From Sphingobacterium populi (GTDB lineage: Bacteria; Bacteroidota; Bacteroidia; Sphingobacteriales; Sphingobacteriaceae), in contig NZ_LQXS01000001.1 in assembly GCF_001586775.1 (NCBI RefSeq), positions 806,001-870,000 of the forward strand: DNA of 64,000 nucleotides, read 5' to 3'. Shown piece by piece: positions 17,469 through 27,781 of the stretch. The first letter of the stretch is position 1. Every line of letters starts with the position of its first letter. Position numbers and translations under genes: made by a program. The notes below the pieces were generated by a model that saw only the letters and a program-made list of their open reading frames with translations, was not told where the DNA came from and did no database searches.

Positions 17469-18590
17469 ATGGGGATGAAGTTATTTAAAAAGTTGGTCAT
17501 GAAACAGGATGTTCGAAAAGGCATAGAAATGGATCCTGAAATGGTCAGCGAATTTTGGGAATGGTTTGTGCAACATGAGGGACATTTCTTTCAAGCGGTT
17601 CAAGCTGGTGATGTAGAAGATGGATTTTTCAAAACACTGGCGCCTCGTCTTGCTGCATTACATCCGGGTATTTATTTTCTCACTGGCTTACACGGCCCCA
17701 AAGCCGAATTGGTGCTCACACCCGATGGCAATATCAAAAATATCGTCTTCGCCGAAGAGTTTGTAGCACAAGCGCCCGTGCTCCCCAATTGGATCTTTAC
17801 TGCACTGAAGCCAGCCACCTCAATCGAAAATGCATCTATTCAGGTTGGTGATTTCGTGTTTACTAAAGACAATTTGCATTTTTATGCTAATGAGCAGCCC
17901 ACTTATCCGGATGAAATCGATCTATCTATCCTGTACGATGATTACGATGCTGGCGCAGATGAAATCATCACGAGTGGTATTTATATTTTTTTGGATAATT
18001 ACCTGGGTGAATTGCAGTCGATCACACTCATTGATAGTGTTACCGTGATCAGCACAGGGGAAGCGCAGAAGGAATTGGTACCGATCACGCGACTGCAAGA
18101 TTTCTTGACATGGAGAAAAACCGAATTTGTAGAAGAGTACGATAGCAACTATACCGCGGAGGATAATCACGTTTTTTCTGTTTATAAAGGGGAAATAAAG
18201 GGCGGATATCCGCTTGTCGCCTATATCAATACGCCACTACTTGAATGGCAAAATAAGCCTTCGCGACCGTACATCATTCGCATCTCATTAAGTTATACTT
18301 CGAAGTACACCGACGGAACACCAGATGAAGCGACATTGATCGCGCTGAATATGTTAGAAGAAGCTTTATCGGAAAAGTTGCAGGATGAATCTACCTATTT
18401 GTATGTAGGACAGCAAACAGGTGATGGAGTGCGCGAAATCTTTTTCGTAAGCAAGGAGTTTCGGGTGTGCTCCAAAATTATTTATGAACATTTGACATCC
18501 TATACGGGTTCTTTGGGCTACAGTTACGACATCTATAAAGACAAATACTGGCAAACATTTGAAAGATATCGCAAACATTATAATTTGTAG
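17469..18590 (+). CDS. DUF695 domain-containing protein
   Basis: 373 residues, soluble. The C-terminal third (about 225-370) contains the pattern PYIIRISLSYTSKYTDGTP, then YLYVGQQTGDGVREIFFVSKEF and YDIYKDKYWQTFERY, which fits DUF695. The N-terminal half (about 15-200) looks like a separate alpha/beta domain rich in acidic residues. No function is established for DUF695. It starts at ATG 17469 (MGMKLFKK), with MKLFKK at 17475 an alternative. It ends 19 bp before the sensor-regulator start, so cotranscription is possible, though no functional link to the sugar locus is evident. Confidence 0.78.
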   Translation: MGMKLFKKLVMKQDVRKGIEMDPEMVSEFWEWFVQHEGHFFQAVQAGDVEDGFFKTLAPRLAALHPGIYFLTGLHGPKAELVLTPDGNIKNIVFAEEFVAQAPVLPNWIFTALKPATSIENASIQVGDFVFTKDNLHFYANEQPTYPDEIDLSILYDDYDAGADEIITSGIYIFLDNYLGELQSITLIDSVTVISTGEAQKELVPITRLQDFLTWRKTEFVEEYDSNYTAEDNHVFSVYKGEIKGGYPLVAYINTPLLEWQNKPSRPYIIRISLSYTSKYTDGTPDEATLIALNMLEEALSEKLQDESTYLYVGQQTGDGVREIFFVSKEFRVCSKIIYEHLTSYTGSLGYSYDIYKDKYWQTFERYRKHYNL

Positions 18591-18609
18591 TAGCAAAATT
18601 TCGCATGAG

Positions 18610-21474
18610 ATGCTGAACTTCCTTTATCGTATCGTGATCCTAAGTACGCTGTGCTTTCCCGCCTATCTCAGGGCGCAGGAATTACCACGGATCGCCAAGC
18701 CATATATCGCTCATTACAGTAAAGCAGATTACTTGGCCGACAACCAAAATTGGGGACTTTCTGTTGATAAGCGAGGTGTGATTTATACTGCAAATAATGC
18801 TGGACTATTACGCTACGATGGTCAGGATTGGCATTTGCACCGATCTACGAATGGTATGCCAATGCGAAGCGTAACTGTCGCACAGGATGGGCGTATATAT
18901 ACCGGTGGCAAGGGCGAATTTGGCTATTGGATTGATCAAGGATTCGGAAGATTATCCTACACGAGTTTATCGAATCGCTTGTCTGATAAGGCAGGGCTAG
19001 ATAATGATGAAATTTGGCGCATCATTGCACACGATAAGCGTGTTTTCTTTCAGTCTTTTTCCAAGGCCTATGTGCTCGAAAACGATACAATTTCCATCCT
19101 TCGTGCTAGCGGAGAGCCTTTCCTATTTTCACATTTGGTTGGGCAGCATTTGTACTTTGAACAGATTCCATCCGGTTTGCACCGCTATGCGCAAGGCAGA
19201 CTTGTCCCGGTGCGCGACAAAGATATTTTGCGAGGAAAGCGAATATTAAGCATGCTTCCTTTTCCTAACGAACAAACTTTGATCGCAACGGAACGTGATG
19301 GTTTATACCTTATGGATCGGCAGGAGCGCATTCGTCCGTGGCGCACCAATGCGCAAGCACTTTTTGAAAAACATCAGATTAACAACGGGCTACAGGTTGG
19401 TCATGACCTTTATGCTTTTGGGACGATTAATAATGGATTGATCATTATCGACTCTCGGGGCGAAATCATACAACAAATCAATAAAAAAAGTGGATTGCAA
19501 AACAATACCATATTAAGCTTGACGCTGGATCGGCAAGCGAACCTTTGGATTGGTCTGGATAACGGCATTGATCGTTTGGATCTGCATCGCCCATTCTATT
19601 ATTATACAGATCGTACGGGCATGCTGGGTACTGTGTATGCATCGGCTGTGTATAAAGGTGAGTTGTATCTGGGTACGAATCAAGGTCTTTTTAAAAGTCC
19701 GTGGAATGGTGCCTTTTCGGCAACAGCGCTACAATTTCAGTTTGTACATCATTCTAATGGGCAAGTTTGGTATTTGAAGGAGATCGATGGCGTGCTTTAT
19801 TGCGGTCACAATGCAGGTATGTTTGCGGTGGATGGCTCACGCCTTAGTAGATTGTCTGAATATACAGGTAGCTTGATAACAAATGCTGTTGCTGAAACAG
19901 ATTTTATACTGGAAGGAAATTATACGGGGCTTTCATTATTTGATCGTTCGCAGCAACCGATATATCACGTGCAGCAGTATCCATCCCTCAAACAGCCGAT
20001 CAAATACATTGTTAGAGAAAACAAGACCGGTTATTGGGTGGGCAATGAAGATAATTTACGATTTGCCGAGTTTTCAAAAGACTTCACCACGCTCAAAACA
20101 CTCTCTACAATAACAAAAGGGCTACCAAATCGAACTAAAATACACGGCATTTATCGTATGGGACGCCAACATGTATTTGCGACAGATACGGGACTTTTTC
20201 GCTTTGATAATGTCCTCAACGAATTCACAAGGTACGATGAGCTCAACAAAATGTTAGGGCCATTTGCTACCGCCAATCGTATTCAAGCTGATCGAGACAA
20301 TAGCTATTGGTTCTTCAAAGATTCGCACTTGGCGAAACTCGGTTTTCATGACGATGGTAGTGTACAAATCGATTCAACTACATGGCGCCCATTATCTGGA
20401 CAAATGATGAGTGGCTATGAAAATTTGCTCCGCATCAGTGATAATATGGATCTGATCGGATTAAACGATGGTTTTGCGCTCTATATGCGCGACTTTGAAA
20501 ACGATCAATTAAAATTGGGTCCACCCTTACTTACTGGATTCTGGAATAGTACGAAAGAGCTCATTCCGCTTGATAGTGCAGAAGCTATCGCTTATTCGCA
20601 AAACAATATACGGATTTCTTATAGCACGCCTTGGTATGATGCAAGCCCGCTGAAATATCAATATAGATTACTGGGGTTCAACAAAAAGTTCTCCGATTGG
20701 GGCTTTGATGCGTATAAAGATTTCACAAATCTGCCCCATGGCAGATACATCTTTGAAGTGCGCAGCATGGATGCTAAAGGAAATATATCTGATATCAGTT
20801 CACTTACATTCCACATTGCCAGACCCTGGTATTGGAGTTGGTTGGCTATATTCTGCTACGCGCTAATGTTAATTGCGGCGTCCATATTGATCCGCAAATG
20901 GTACAAAAGAAAGATAGATCGTGCAAAATCAGAAATGGAAATGAAGTTGCAACGAGAAAAAGAGCTGGCATTGGAAAAAGAAAATGTACATAATGCACAG
21001 CAAATGATGCAACTTAAAAATAAACAACTTGAACAAGAGCTGCTCAATAAAAAAAGGGAATTGGCCAATATGGCTACCAACGTAGTCTACAAGAATGATT
21101 TGCTAAAGACTTTACAAGAAGAGATTGCCAGTATCAAAGACAATGGTGGCAACACGCTTGGTTCCGAACAGCTTAAGAAAGTGAACAAGCTCATTGATGA
21201 GGCCAAAAATGATGAGCGCGAATGGCAGCTTTTCGAAAACAGTTTCAATGAATCACACGACAATTTTTTCAAGAAATTGAAAGCAGATTATCCCGAATTA
21301 GTACCCAACGATTTGAAGCTATGTGCATATCTCCGACTCAATATGTCTAGCAAGGAAATGGCTTCATTACTCAACATTAGTTTGCGTGGTGTTGAGATTC
21401 GTCGTTATCGACTGAGAAAGAAACTTCAACTAGAAACACATAAAAATTTAACAGAATTTCTACTTGAAATTTAG
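18610..21474 (+). CDS. membrane-spanning sensor-regulator: propeller, triple-tyrosine and LuxR-type HTH
   Basis: 954 residues. A signal peptide (about 1-23, MLNFLYRIVILSTLCFPAYLRAQ) leads into a long periplasmic region with regulator-propeller repeats (for example TLDRQANLWIGLDNGIDRLD), then a triple-tyrosine Ig-like domain (about 645-735). A transmembrane helix lies near 740-762 and a charged coiled coil near 765-830. The LuxR-type HTH is at the C-terminus (about 895-954: NDLKLCAYLRLNMSSKEMASLL then RGVEIRRYRLRKKL). No histidine kinase or receiver is present, so ligand sensing should be passed straight through the membrane to the HTH, as proposed for SusR-like regulators. It lies directly upstream of susC/susD and two glycosidases and probably controls them. 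Confidence 0.88.
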   Translation: MLNFLYRIVILSTLCFPAYLRAQELPRIAKPYIAHYSKADYLADNQNWGLSVDKRGVIYTANNAGLLRYDGQDWHLHRSTNGMPMRSVTVAQDGRIYTGGKGEFGYWIDQGFGRLSYTSLSNRLSDKAGLDNDEIWRIIAHDKRVFFQSFSKAYVLENDTISILRASGEPFLFSHLVGQHLYFEQIPSGLHRYAQGRLVPVRDKDILRGKRILSMLPFPNEQTLIATERDGLYLMDRQERIRPWRTNAQALFEKHQINNGLQVGHDLYAFGTINNGLIIIDSRGEIIQQINKKSGLQNNTILSLTLDRQANLWIGLDNGIDRLDLHRPFYYYTDRTGMLGTVYASAVYKGELYLGTNQGLFKSPWNGAFSATALQFQFVHHSNGQVWYLKEIDGVLYCGHNAGMFAVDGSRLSRLSEYTGSLITNAVAETDFILEGNYTGLSLFDRSQQPIYHVQQYPSLKQPIKYIVRENKTGYWVGNEDNLRFAEFSKDFTTLKTLSTITKGLPNRTKIHGIYRMGRQHVFATDTGLFRFDNVLNEFTRYDELNKMLGPFATANRIQADRDNSYWFFKDSHLAKLGFHDDGSVQIDSTTWRPLSGQMMSGYENLLRISDNMDLIGLNDGFALYMRDFENDQLKLGPPLLTGFWNSTKELIPLDSAEAIAYSQNNIRISYSTPWYDASPLKYQYRLLGFNKKFSDWGFDAYKDFTNLPHGRYIFEVRSMDAKGNISDISSLTFHIARPWYWSWLAIFCYALMLIAASILIRKWYKRKIDRAKSEMEMKLQREKELALEKENVHNAQQMMQLKNKQLEQELLNKKRELANMATNVVYKNDLLKTLQEEIASIKDNGGNTLGSEQLKKVNKLIDEAKNDEREWQLFENSFNESHDNFFKKLKADYPELVPNDLKLCAYLRLNMSSKEMASLLNISLRGVEIRRYRLRKKLQLETHKNLTEFLLEI

Positions 21475-21769
21475 TCAAAAGACTACATCATTACCACACA
21501 TTCTCTTCAAAATGTAGCAATAAAGCTGATTGTTTATCAGTGCCGCTACAGTCAATTAAAAACATAATATATTGATAATCAAATAATTAATACACATTCC
21601 GTAATATCTCCACAGCTTTCTCAAGTACGTAGTATGATGTGCTAGTGCAAAATTAAATAAGGAAACCTTATATGCTGATATTTGTTGTGTCTCTGGCTAC
21701 ATATGATGATTGGGACATTAAAATCAAAGCCATTATAAATAAATAACTTATTCTAATTACACACTACCT
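21475..21769. promoter_or_regulatory. probable control region of the sugar-utilisation operon
   Basis: 295 bp between the regulator stop and susC. GATATTTG near 21676-21684 differs from TAnnTTTG only at the first base and would give a leader of about 80 nt. A weak inverted repeat (CTACAT at 21483-21488, ATGTAG at 21512-21517) could end the regulator transcript. I see no exact operator repeat that stands out. Confidence 0.35.
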
Positions 21770-24700
21770 ATGAGGAAGTCACTCTTACTCGCATTGCTGT
21801 TTTTATACGGCAGCCTACTTGTGTATGGCCAAACCACCATACGGGGAACAGTAAAAGACAGCCAGTCGCAAATGAGCATACCTGGCGCTACCATTCGAAT
21901 TTCTGGAAAATCGATATCATCACAAACGGATGATGCCGGTCGTTTTACGATCGATGCAGCAATTGGTGATGCTTTATCATTTTCATTTATAGGCTACGAG
22001 ACCACGACCGTTACCCTAACGCCAGGCGATACTGTATTAAATGTATTGTTGGAAGATGGAAACCAGACATTGGAAGAAATTGTTGTGGTTGGTTATGGTA
22101 CGCAACGGCAACGTAATCTTACGACGGCTGTAGCTACTGTGCGTGCAGATGATATCGCAAAGACGCCGGCTGCGCAGCCCATGCAAGCGTTACAAGGACG
22201 TGTACCGGGCTTGCAGATTGTGAGTAGTGGTGCACCAGGCGCAGCACCAACCGTTCGTTTGCGTGGTATTGGTTCAGCAGAAGGAAATTCAGCACCATTG
22301 TACGTAGTAGATGGGATGTTTTTTGACAATATTGATTTCTTAAACCCGAACGATATCGAAACGATCAACGTATTGAAAGATGCATCTGCTGCTGCTATTT
22401 ATGGTGTGCGAGCTGGTAATGGTGTCGTATTAATAGAAACCAAATCAGGCGCTTACAATCAGGAAACACAGATTGTGTACGACGGCTACTACGGTATCCA
22501 AAACCCGCAGAATGTCTTAAAGATGGCCAATACGGAGCAATTCGTACAGTACATCACCGAAACTGGAAGTACGGCAGATATAGCATTTATTCAAAATGCT
22601 ATTGATCGTTTTGGCGCAAATCCCAACAATCCAAACCTACCAAATGTCAATACCAATTGGTACGATGAAGTGATGTCGCCCGCTCCTATTCAAAACCACA
22701 ACATTTCATTTAGTGGAGGTAGCGAAAAAACACGATTCTCCATCGGTGGAAGTTACTTCAAGCAAGATGGTTTACTAAACGAGCAGCGCAATGATTTTAC
22801 TCGACTAAACTTTAGAACAAAGGTGGATAGTCGCGTACGCGATTGGTTGAGTGTCGGTGGTAACTTCAATGTGAGTACCGCGCGCCAATACGAAGGTGAA
22901 AACACGGCCTGGTTCCGTTCTTATTTTTCCGTGCCTACTCTGCCGGTTTTTGATCCGCAAAATACAGCAGCTACACCGCTTGGTTTAGCCAATGCTCAAT
23001 CTTTAGGATATCGAAGTGTACAAAATCCTTTCTTCCCATTGAATTTCATAGACACTAGAAATCATATTGCAAAGGTGTTGGGTAATTTCCATATGGAAGC
23101 TAATATCATCGAAAACAAGTTGAAGTTTCGCACACAATATAACTATAGCTTAGGTTTTGTGAACCAAAGACGTGTAGATCAAGAGTACAACGATGGGGTT
23201 ACATTTAATCCATCTGCTATTCGCCGGCGCAACACGGCAAGCTATGATCAGGTATGGGATAACTTTTTGACTTATGATGATCAGTTTGGTAAACATAATC
23301 TGAATGCCGTATTAGGGCAATCGTACAGAAATGAATATAGCGAATTGCTATTCGCGCGCGGTACTGCCATTAGTCCGGCACCCTCTAGAGCGGCAGAACA
23401 ATTCTGGTACTTATCCAACGCGACCGATTTCGACCTAAACGACATTGGCGATGCAGATGATCAGACACTCAATGCCAACTTAAAATTCCTTTCCTTCTTC
23501 GGTCGGGTAGCATATAACTACGATGGCAAATATCTATTGTATGGTACATTACGAAGAGATGGTAACAATAAATTTCAACAACGTTGGGGTAACTTTGCGA
23601 CCATCGGCGCAGGTTGGGTGGTATCTCAGGAAGATTTCTTTGACGTTAACGGCATTGATTTCTTGAAATTCAGAGCTTCGTGGGGGCAATTAGGAAATGA
23701 CGCAATTGCACCTGCAGTTGGTCGTCCAACTTTTCAAGAAAATAATGGCGCGATCGGTGATGGTCGTGTGGTAGGAAGAAGATTATATCCGCTATTTGAC
23801 TTAATCACTAGCTGGGAAACCACCGTCGAAACTAACGTTGGTGTGGATGCTCAGTTCTTAAATAATCGATTGTCTTTAAATGCAGATTATTTCATCAGAG
23901 ATACACGCAACTTAGCCATCCCGATCATTGCACCTGTGTTTCGTGGTAATGAACGCCGAAGCGAAGGGGAATTCCGCAATCGTGGTTTTGAAATGAACCT
24001 CAACTGGCAAGATAATATCAATGAAGATTTCTCCTACAGTATTGGTGGTAACATTGCAACGCTGAATAATAAAGTGCGCAGTATCGGTGCGGCACCATTC
24101 TTAGATGCGGGCGATGCGGAGTTTAGACAACGTTCTATCGTTGGTCAACCCTATCAAGCTTTCTTTGGCTACGATGTAGTTGGTGTGTTCCAAAATGAGG
24201 AGCAGATCCGCAATAGTGGTTATTCGGAAGAATTTATCCAGTCGAGCGGTATCCGACCGGGTGATCTGATTTTCCGTGACGTCAATGGTGATGGCGTGAT
24301 CGACGATCAAGATCGTATGGTGCTGGGTTCGTATTTGCCTTCCTTCACTTGGGGTGGCAATATCGGCTTCAGGTACAAACGATTAGATTTCTCTGCATTA
24401 TTTCAAGGGCAATCTGGTTTTAGTATCCTAAACCGCAAACGTGGCGAGATGATCTTCACCAATGATACCAATATCGATGCTAATCTGGCCGACAATTTAT
24501 GGAGAGGCGAAGGCACATCCAACATCTATCCTTCAGCTTCTGGCCTACGCCGGTCCTGGAATCAAAACATGAGCAGCTATTTCGTCGAGAGTGGATCTTA
24601 CTTCCGCTTGCAAAACGTGCGCTTGTCGTACACCTTCTTTGATAGCGAGAGCAAATGGCCTGAAACGCGCCTTACGTTTACCGCGGAGCGCCCATTAACC

Positions 24701-24805
24701 ATTTTCAACTACAATGGATTTAATCCTGAAGTGGCCAATGGTATCGATCGTGAAGTATATCCGATTCCTGCCGTCTACACGTTTGGAGTCATGATTAAAT
24801 TATAA
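21770..24805 (+). CDS. SusC/RagA-family TonB-dependent outer-membrane transporter
   Basis: 1011 residues. Signal peptide about 1-20 (SLLLALLFLYGSLLVYGQ). Residues about 22-100 form the carboxypeptidase-like regulatory domain (TIRGTVKDSQSQMSIPGATI). A TonB-box-like region EEIVVVGYGTQRQ follows, then the plug domain with the SusC hallmark VLKDASAAAIYG. The rest is a 22-strand barrel ending in VYTFGVMIKL. SusC proteins import oligosaccharides across the outer membrane with TonB energy, under a SusD lid. SusD starts 20 bp downstream. The substrate must be inferred from the linked GH144 and GH3 enzymes. No disruption is seen. Confidence 0.97.
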   Translation: MRKSLLLALLFLYGSLLVYGQTTIRGTVKDSQSQMSIPGATIRISGKSISSQTDDAGRFTIDAAIGDALSFSFIGYETTTVTLTPGDTVLNVLLEDGNQTLEEIVVVGYGTQRQRNLTTAVATVRADDIAKTPAAQPMQALQGRVPGLQIVSSGAPGAAPTVRLRGIGSAEGNSAPLYVVDGMFFDNIDFLNPNDIETINVLKDASAAAIYGVRAGNGVVLIETKSGAYNQETQIVYDGYYGIQNPQNVLKMANTEQFVQYITETGSTADIAFIQNAIDRFGANPNNPNLPNVNTNWYDEVMSPAPIQNHNISFSGGSEKTRFSIGGSYFKQDGLLNEQRNDFTRLNFRTKVDSRVRDWLSVGGNFNVSTARQYEGENTAWFRSYFSVPTLPVFDPQNTAATPLGLANAQSLGYRSVQNPFFPLNFIDTRNHIAKVLGNFHMEANIIENKLKFRTQYNYSLGFVNQRRVDQEYNDGVTFNPSAIRRRNTASYDQVWDNFLTYDDQFGKHNLNAVLGQSYRNEYSELLFARGTAISPAPSRAAEQFWYLSNATDFDLNDIGDADDQTLNANLKFLSFFGRVAYNYDGKYLLYGTLRRDGNNKFQQRWGNFATIGAGWVVSQEDFFDVNGIDFLKFRASWGQLGNDAIAPAVGRPTFQENNGAIGDGRVVGRRLYPLFDLITSWETTVETNVGVDAQFLNNRLSLNADYFIRDTRNLAIPIIAPVFRGNERRSEGEFRNRGFEMNLNWQDNINEDFSYSIGGNIATLNNKVRSIGAAPFLDAGDAEFRQRSIVGQPYQAFFGYDVVGVFQNEEQIRNSGYSEEFIQSSGIRPGDLIFRDVNGDGVIDDQDRMVLGSYLPSFTWGGNIGFRYKRLDFSALFQGQSGFSILNRKRGEMIFTNDTNIDANLADNLWRGEGTSNIYPSASGLRRSWNQNMSSYFVESGSYFRLQNVRLSYTFFDSESKWPETRLTFTAERPLTIFNYNGFNPEVANGIDREVYPIPAVYTFGVMIKL

Positions 24806-24825
24806 GCGCCCTTAAAAACATTATA

Positions 24826-26370
24826 ATGAAAAATATTAGATTACTACCATATAGTATGCTGCTGCTGTTAGCAGTAGTATTTACGACGTCTTGCGACAAA
24901 ATATTGGATGATCCATTAGAAAACGAAATTATCGCTGGCGATACCGACTATAGCCAATCCGCCGACATGATACTTTTAGTACGCGGTGCTTACAATGAGT
25001 TATACAATATGCAATGGGAAACCGTGCCACTTATTGGTATTCGTGGAGACGATATCGATGTGGGTGGATTGGGCGACCAACCTTTGTTAGCAAATATTGA
25101 TAGCTTTCGATACGACCGCAATGCTTGGCTACTCAACTCAACATGGCTCAACTTGTATACTGATTTAATTTATTTTCAAGGGGCCATCGAAGAGATCCAA
25201 AAGTATCAAGACGCTGGCGCTAATGCCGAGACTGCACAGCAGTACATTGCCGAGGTGAAAGTTATGCAAGGATTTGAAATGCTGCAACTAGCTCGAATGT
25301 GGGGTTCCATTTTGATCCCTACATCATCTGCGCCGTCTGATCTTTTCAACGTCGAACTGACTAATTTCAACGGCGTAATGGAGCACATATCCAACCTGAT
25401 GGATGAAGCTATACCATCACTTCCTGATTCCCGCCCAAATCAGCGTACGGATATTCGCGGTGGTGTCACACGTCATACAGCGTTGGCAATACAAGCGATG
25501 GCAAACCTGGAAGCGGGTAACTACCAAGCAGTAGCTGACGCCACCGGACAAATTATCAGCAGCGGTATGTATAGCTTGTCGGACGATTTTTATCAGCTTT
25601 TCAAAATTCCGGGCAAATTGAACAACGAAAATTTATTGGAGTACCAATATTCGGATTTTGGAACAGCAACCGGTACATCCAACCGTTTTCCTTGGGACTT
25701 TTATGGACCAGGGAGCTGGACACCAGCTCGCGCTGGCGCTGGCCAAGGTTGGGGTTTTTACGAACCTAGTCAGAAATTCATCAAATTTATGTTAGATCGT
25801 GGCGAGACCAATCGCTTAGAGACAACCGTATTATTTACTCCACGCGGTATAGAAGCATTGCAAAGTGATCCTGAGTATGCAGAATTACCAGAATTCGTAG
25901 ATAATACAACACGCGAAGGTGATGTGTTTAACAATCATCCTCGTTACTTATTTCTCAGCGGTAAACATTACCTACCTTCCACTCAGTTGACGCAAGGTCG
26001 GACCGCTTATGGCGAAAATAAAAACATGATTGTCATCCGCTATGCGGAGATTTTGTTAATGCACGCTGAGGCACTGGTGAGCGGTGCATCTAATAGCACG
26101 ATGACGGCCGACGAAGCCGTCAATATGGTGCGCAGCCGTGCAAACTTGACCGCTATCTCAAACGTTACACTGGCCAACGTCTTAGACGAGAAAATGGCAG
26201 AGTTTGGTGCAGAATGGGGCGTACGTTTTTACGACGTGGTACGCCACGGACAAACGGAAGAACTTTCATACGGTGGTCGTCGCTACAATCCTAGCACGCA
26301 CCGCTTTTATCCATATCCTTTAGAACAAATTAATCTATTGCCACAACTACAGGGAGCTACACAAGAATAA
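24826..26370 (+). CDS. SusD/RagB-family glycan-binding lipoprotein
   Basis: 514 residues. A lipoprotein signal ends in the lipobox VVFTTSCDK (Cys about 23), so it should be lipidated and exposed on the cell surface. The SusD N-terminal part (helical TPR-like, about 40-200) and the C-terminal RagB/SusD domain (NKNMIVIRYAEILLMHAEAL, then EWGVRFYDVVRHGQ and SYGGRRYNPSTHRFYPYPLEQINLL) are intact. SusD binds glycan and caps its SusC partner. It lies 20 bp after susC and 38 bp before the GH144 gene, consistent with one operon. Confidence 0.96.
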   Translation: MKNIRLLPYSMLLLLAVVFTTSCDKILDDPLENEIIAGDTDYSQSADMILLVRGAYNELYNMQWETVPLIGIRGDDIDVGGLGDQPLLANIDSFRYDRNAWLLNSTWLNLYTDLIYFQGAIEEIQKYQDAGANAETAQQYIAEVKVMQGFEMLQLARMWGSILIPTSSAPSDLFNVELTNFNGVMEHISNLMDEAIPSLPDSRPNQRTDIRGGVTRHTALAIQAMANLEAGNYQAVADATGQIISSGMYSLSDDFYQLFKIPGKLNNENLLEYQYSDFGTATGTSNRFPWDFYGPGSWTPARAGAGQGWGFYEPSQKFIKFMLDRGETNRLETTVLFTPRGIEALQSDPEYAELPEFVDNTTREGDVFNNHPRYLFLSGKHYLPSTQLTQGRTAYGENKNMIVIRYAEILLMHAEALVSGASNSTMTADEAVNMVRSRANLTAISNVTLANVLDEKMAEFGAEWGVRFYDVVRHGQTEELSYGGRRYNPSTHRFYPYPLEQINLLPQLQGATQE

Positions 26371-26408
26371 AGCAACCAAATAAAGAGCTTGAAGAAGTAA
26401 CATAGAAA

Positions 26409-27775
26409 ATGAAGAACCTGAAAACAGCTACCCTATCATTTTTTGCAGTCGCCTTACTATTCTCTTGCCAGAATAATACGGGTACGCAAGCAAATTCTGA
26501 TAAAGAAACTACAGAGCATAGCAGCAAAGACGATTCTTTGCTCACCCAGATTCAGCGCAACACCTTCCAGTATTTCTGGGAGGGCGCTGAACCTACTTCG
26601 GGAATGGCACGTGAACGCATCCATTTGGACGGCGTTTATCCAAAAAACGATCAAAATGTAGTCACCATCGGTGGCAGCGGTTTTGGTTTAATGGCGATTA
26701 TTACTGGTATTGAAAGAGGATTTATCACGCGCGAAGAGGGCGTAAAAAGATTAGCGCATGTGATGAACTACCTATCTGAAATAGAACGCTTCGAAGGCGC
26801 TTGGGCACATTGGTACCATGGCGACACCAAGAAAGTACAAGCGTTTAGTGAGAAAGATAACGGTGGTGATATTGTCGAAACGGCTTTCCTCGCGCAATCA
26901 TTAATCACGATTCGGGAATACTTGAAAAACGGCAACCAAGATGAACAAGCCGTGGCCAGCAATGCCGATAAACTGTGGAAAGGTATTAATTGGAATCATT
27001 ATACTAATGGACAAAATGTGATATTTTGGCATTGGAGTCCGACGGTCGATTTTGGCATGAATCATCCCGTTCGCGGCTACGACGAAGGATTGATAACCTA
27101 CATTTTGGCTGCTTCCTCTCCTACACATGCAATTGACACTGCCGTTTACCATGAAGGTTGGGCGAGATCGGGCGAGATCCGCTCCTCCGCTGAAAAGCTC
27201 AATATTCCTTTAAGTATCAAGCACAATGCACGCCCCGGCGAAATTGGTCCGCTTTTTTGGGCGCACTATTCCTATTTAGGTTTGGATCCCAAAGGTTTAC
27301 AAGACCGCTATGCTAATTATTGGGATGTAACAAGCAACCATGCCAAAATCAATATTGCCTACGCACAGGAAAACCCAAAAGGTTATAAAGCTACGGTGCC
27401 GATAAAGGTTGGGGATTAACAGCTAGCTATTCACTGAATGGATATGATGCTCATCATCCAGATAATGATCATGGCGTGATCAGCCCGACAGCAGCCCTTT
27501 CGTCCATGCCATACACACCTGAGGAAAGTATTTCCTTTGCACACTATTTAATGGATTCATTAGGTAACAAAGTATGGGGAAAATATGGCTTTTATGATGC
27601 TTATTCGGAAACCGAAGATTGGTTTCCGCAGCACTATCTGGCGATTGACCAAGGCCCTATCGTGGTGATGATCGAAAATTACCGATCAGGTTTATTGTGG
27701 AACCTATTTATGGGCGCGCCAGAGATCAAAGCTGGATTGAAAAAACTCGGATTTAGCTCACCTAGAATCCGATAA
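26409..27775 (+). pseudogene. GH144-family glucanase-like lipoprotein, interrupted by one missing base
   Basis: As written the frame stops at 27419, but the second half continues in another frame to 27775. One base restored between 27390 and 27391 (AAAG-CTAC to AAAGGCTAC) gives GYGADKGWGLTASYSLNGYD and one 455-residue protein. The signal ends in a lipobox (ALLFSCQ). Family blocks include QRNTFQYFWEGAEPTSGMARER, GGSGFGLMAIITGIERG, HPVRGYDEGLITYILAA and, after repair, HHPDNDHGVISPTAALSSMPYTPEE. GH144 contains bacterial endo-beta-1,2-glucanases; older databases call such proteins glucoamylase-like. It sits between susD and a GH3 gene. The break is more likely a sequence error than decay, since no other lesion is present. 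Confidence 0.85.
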
Positions 27776-27781
27776 GCAAGA

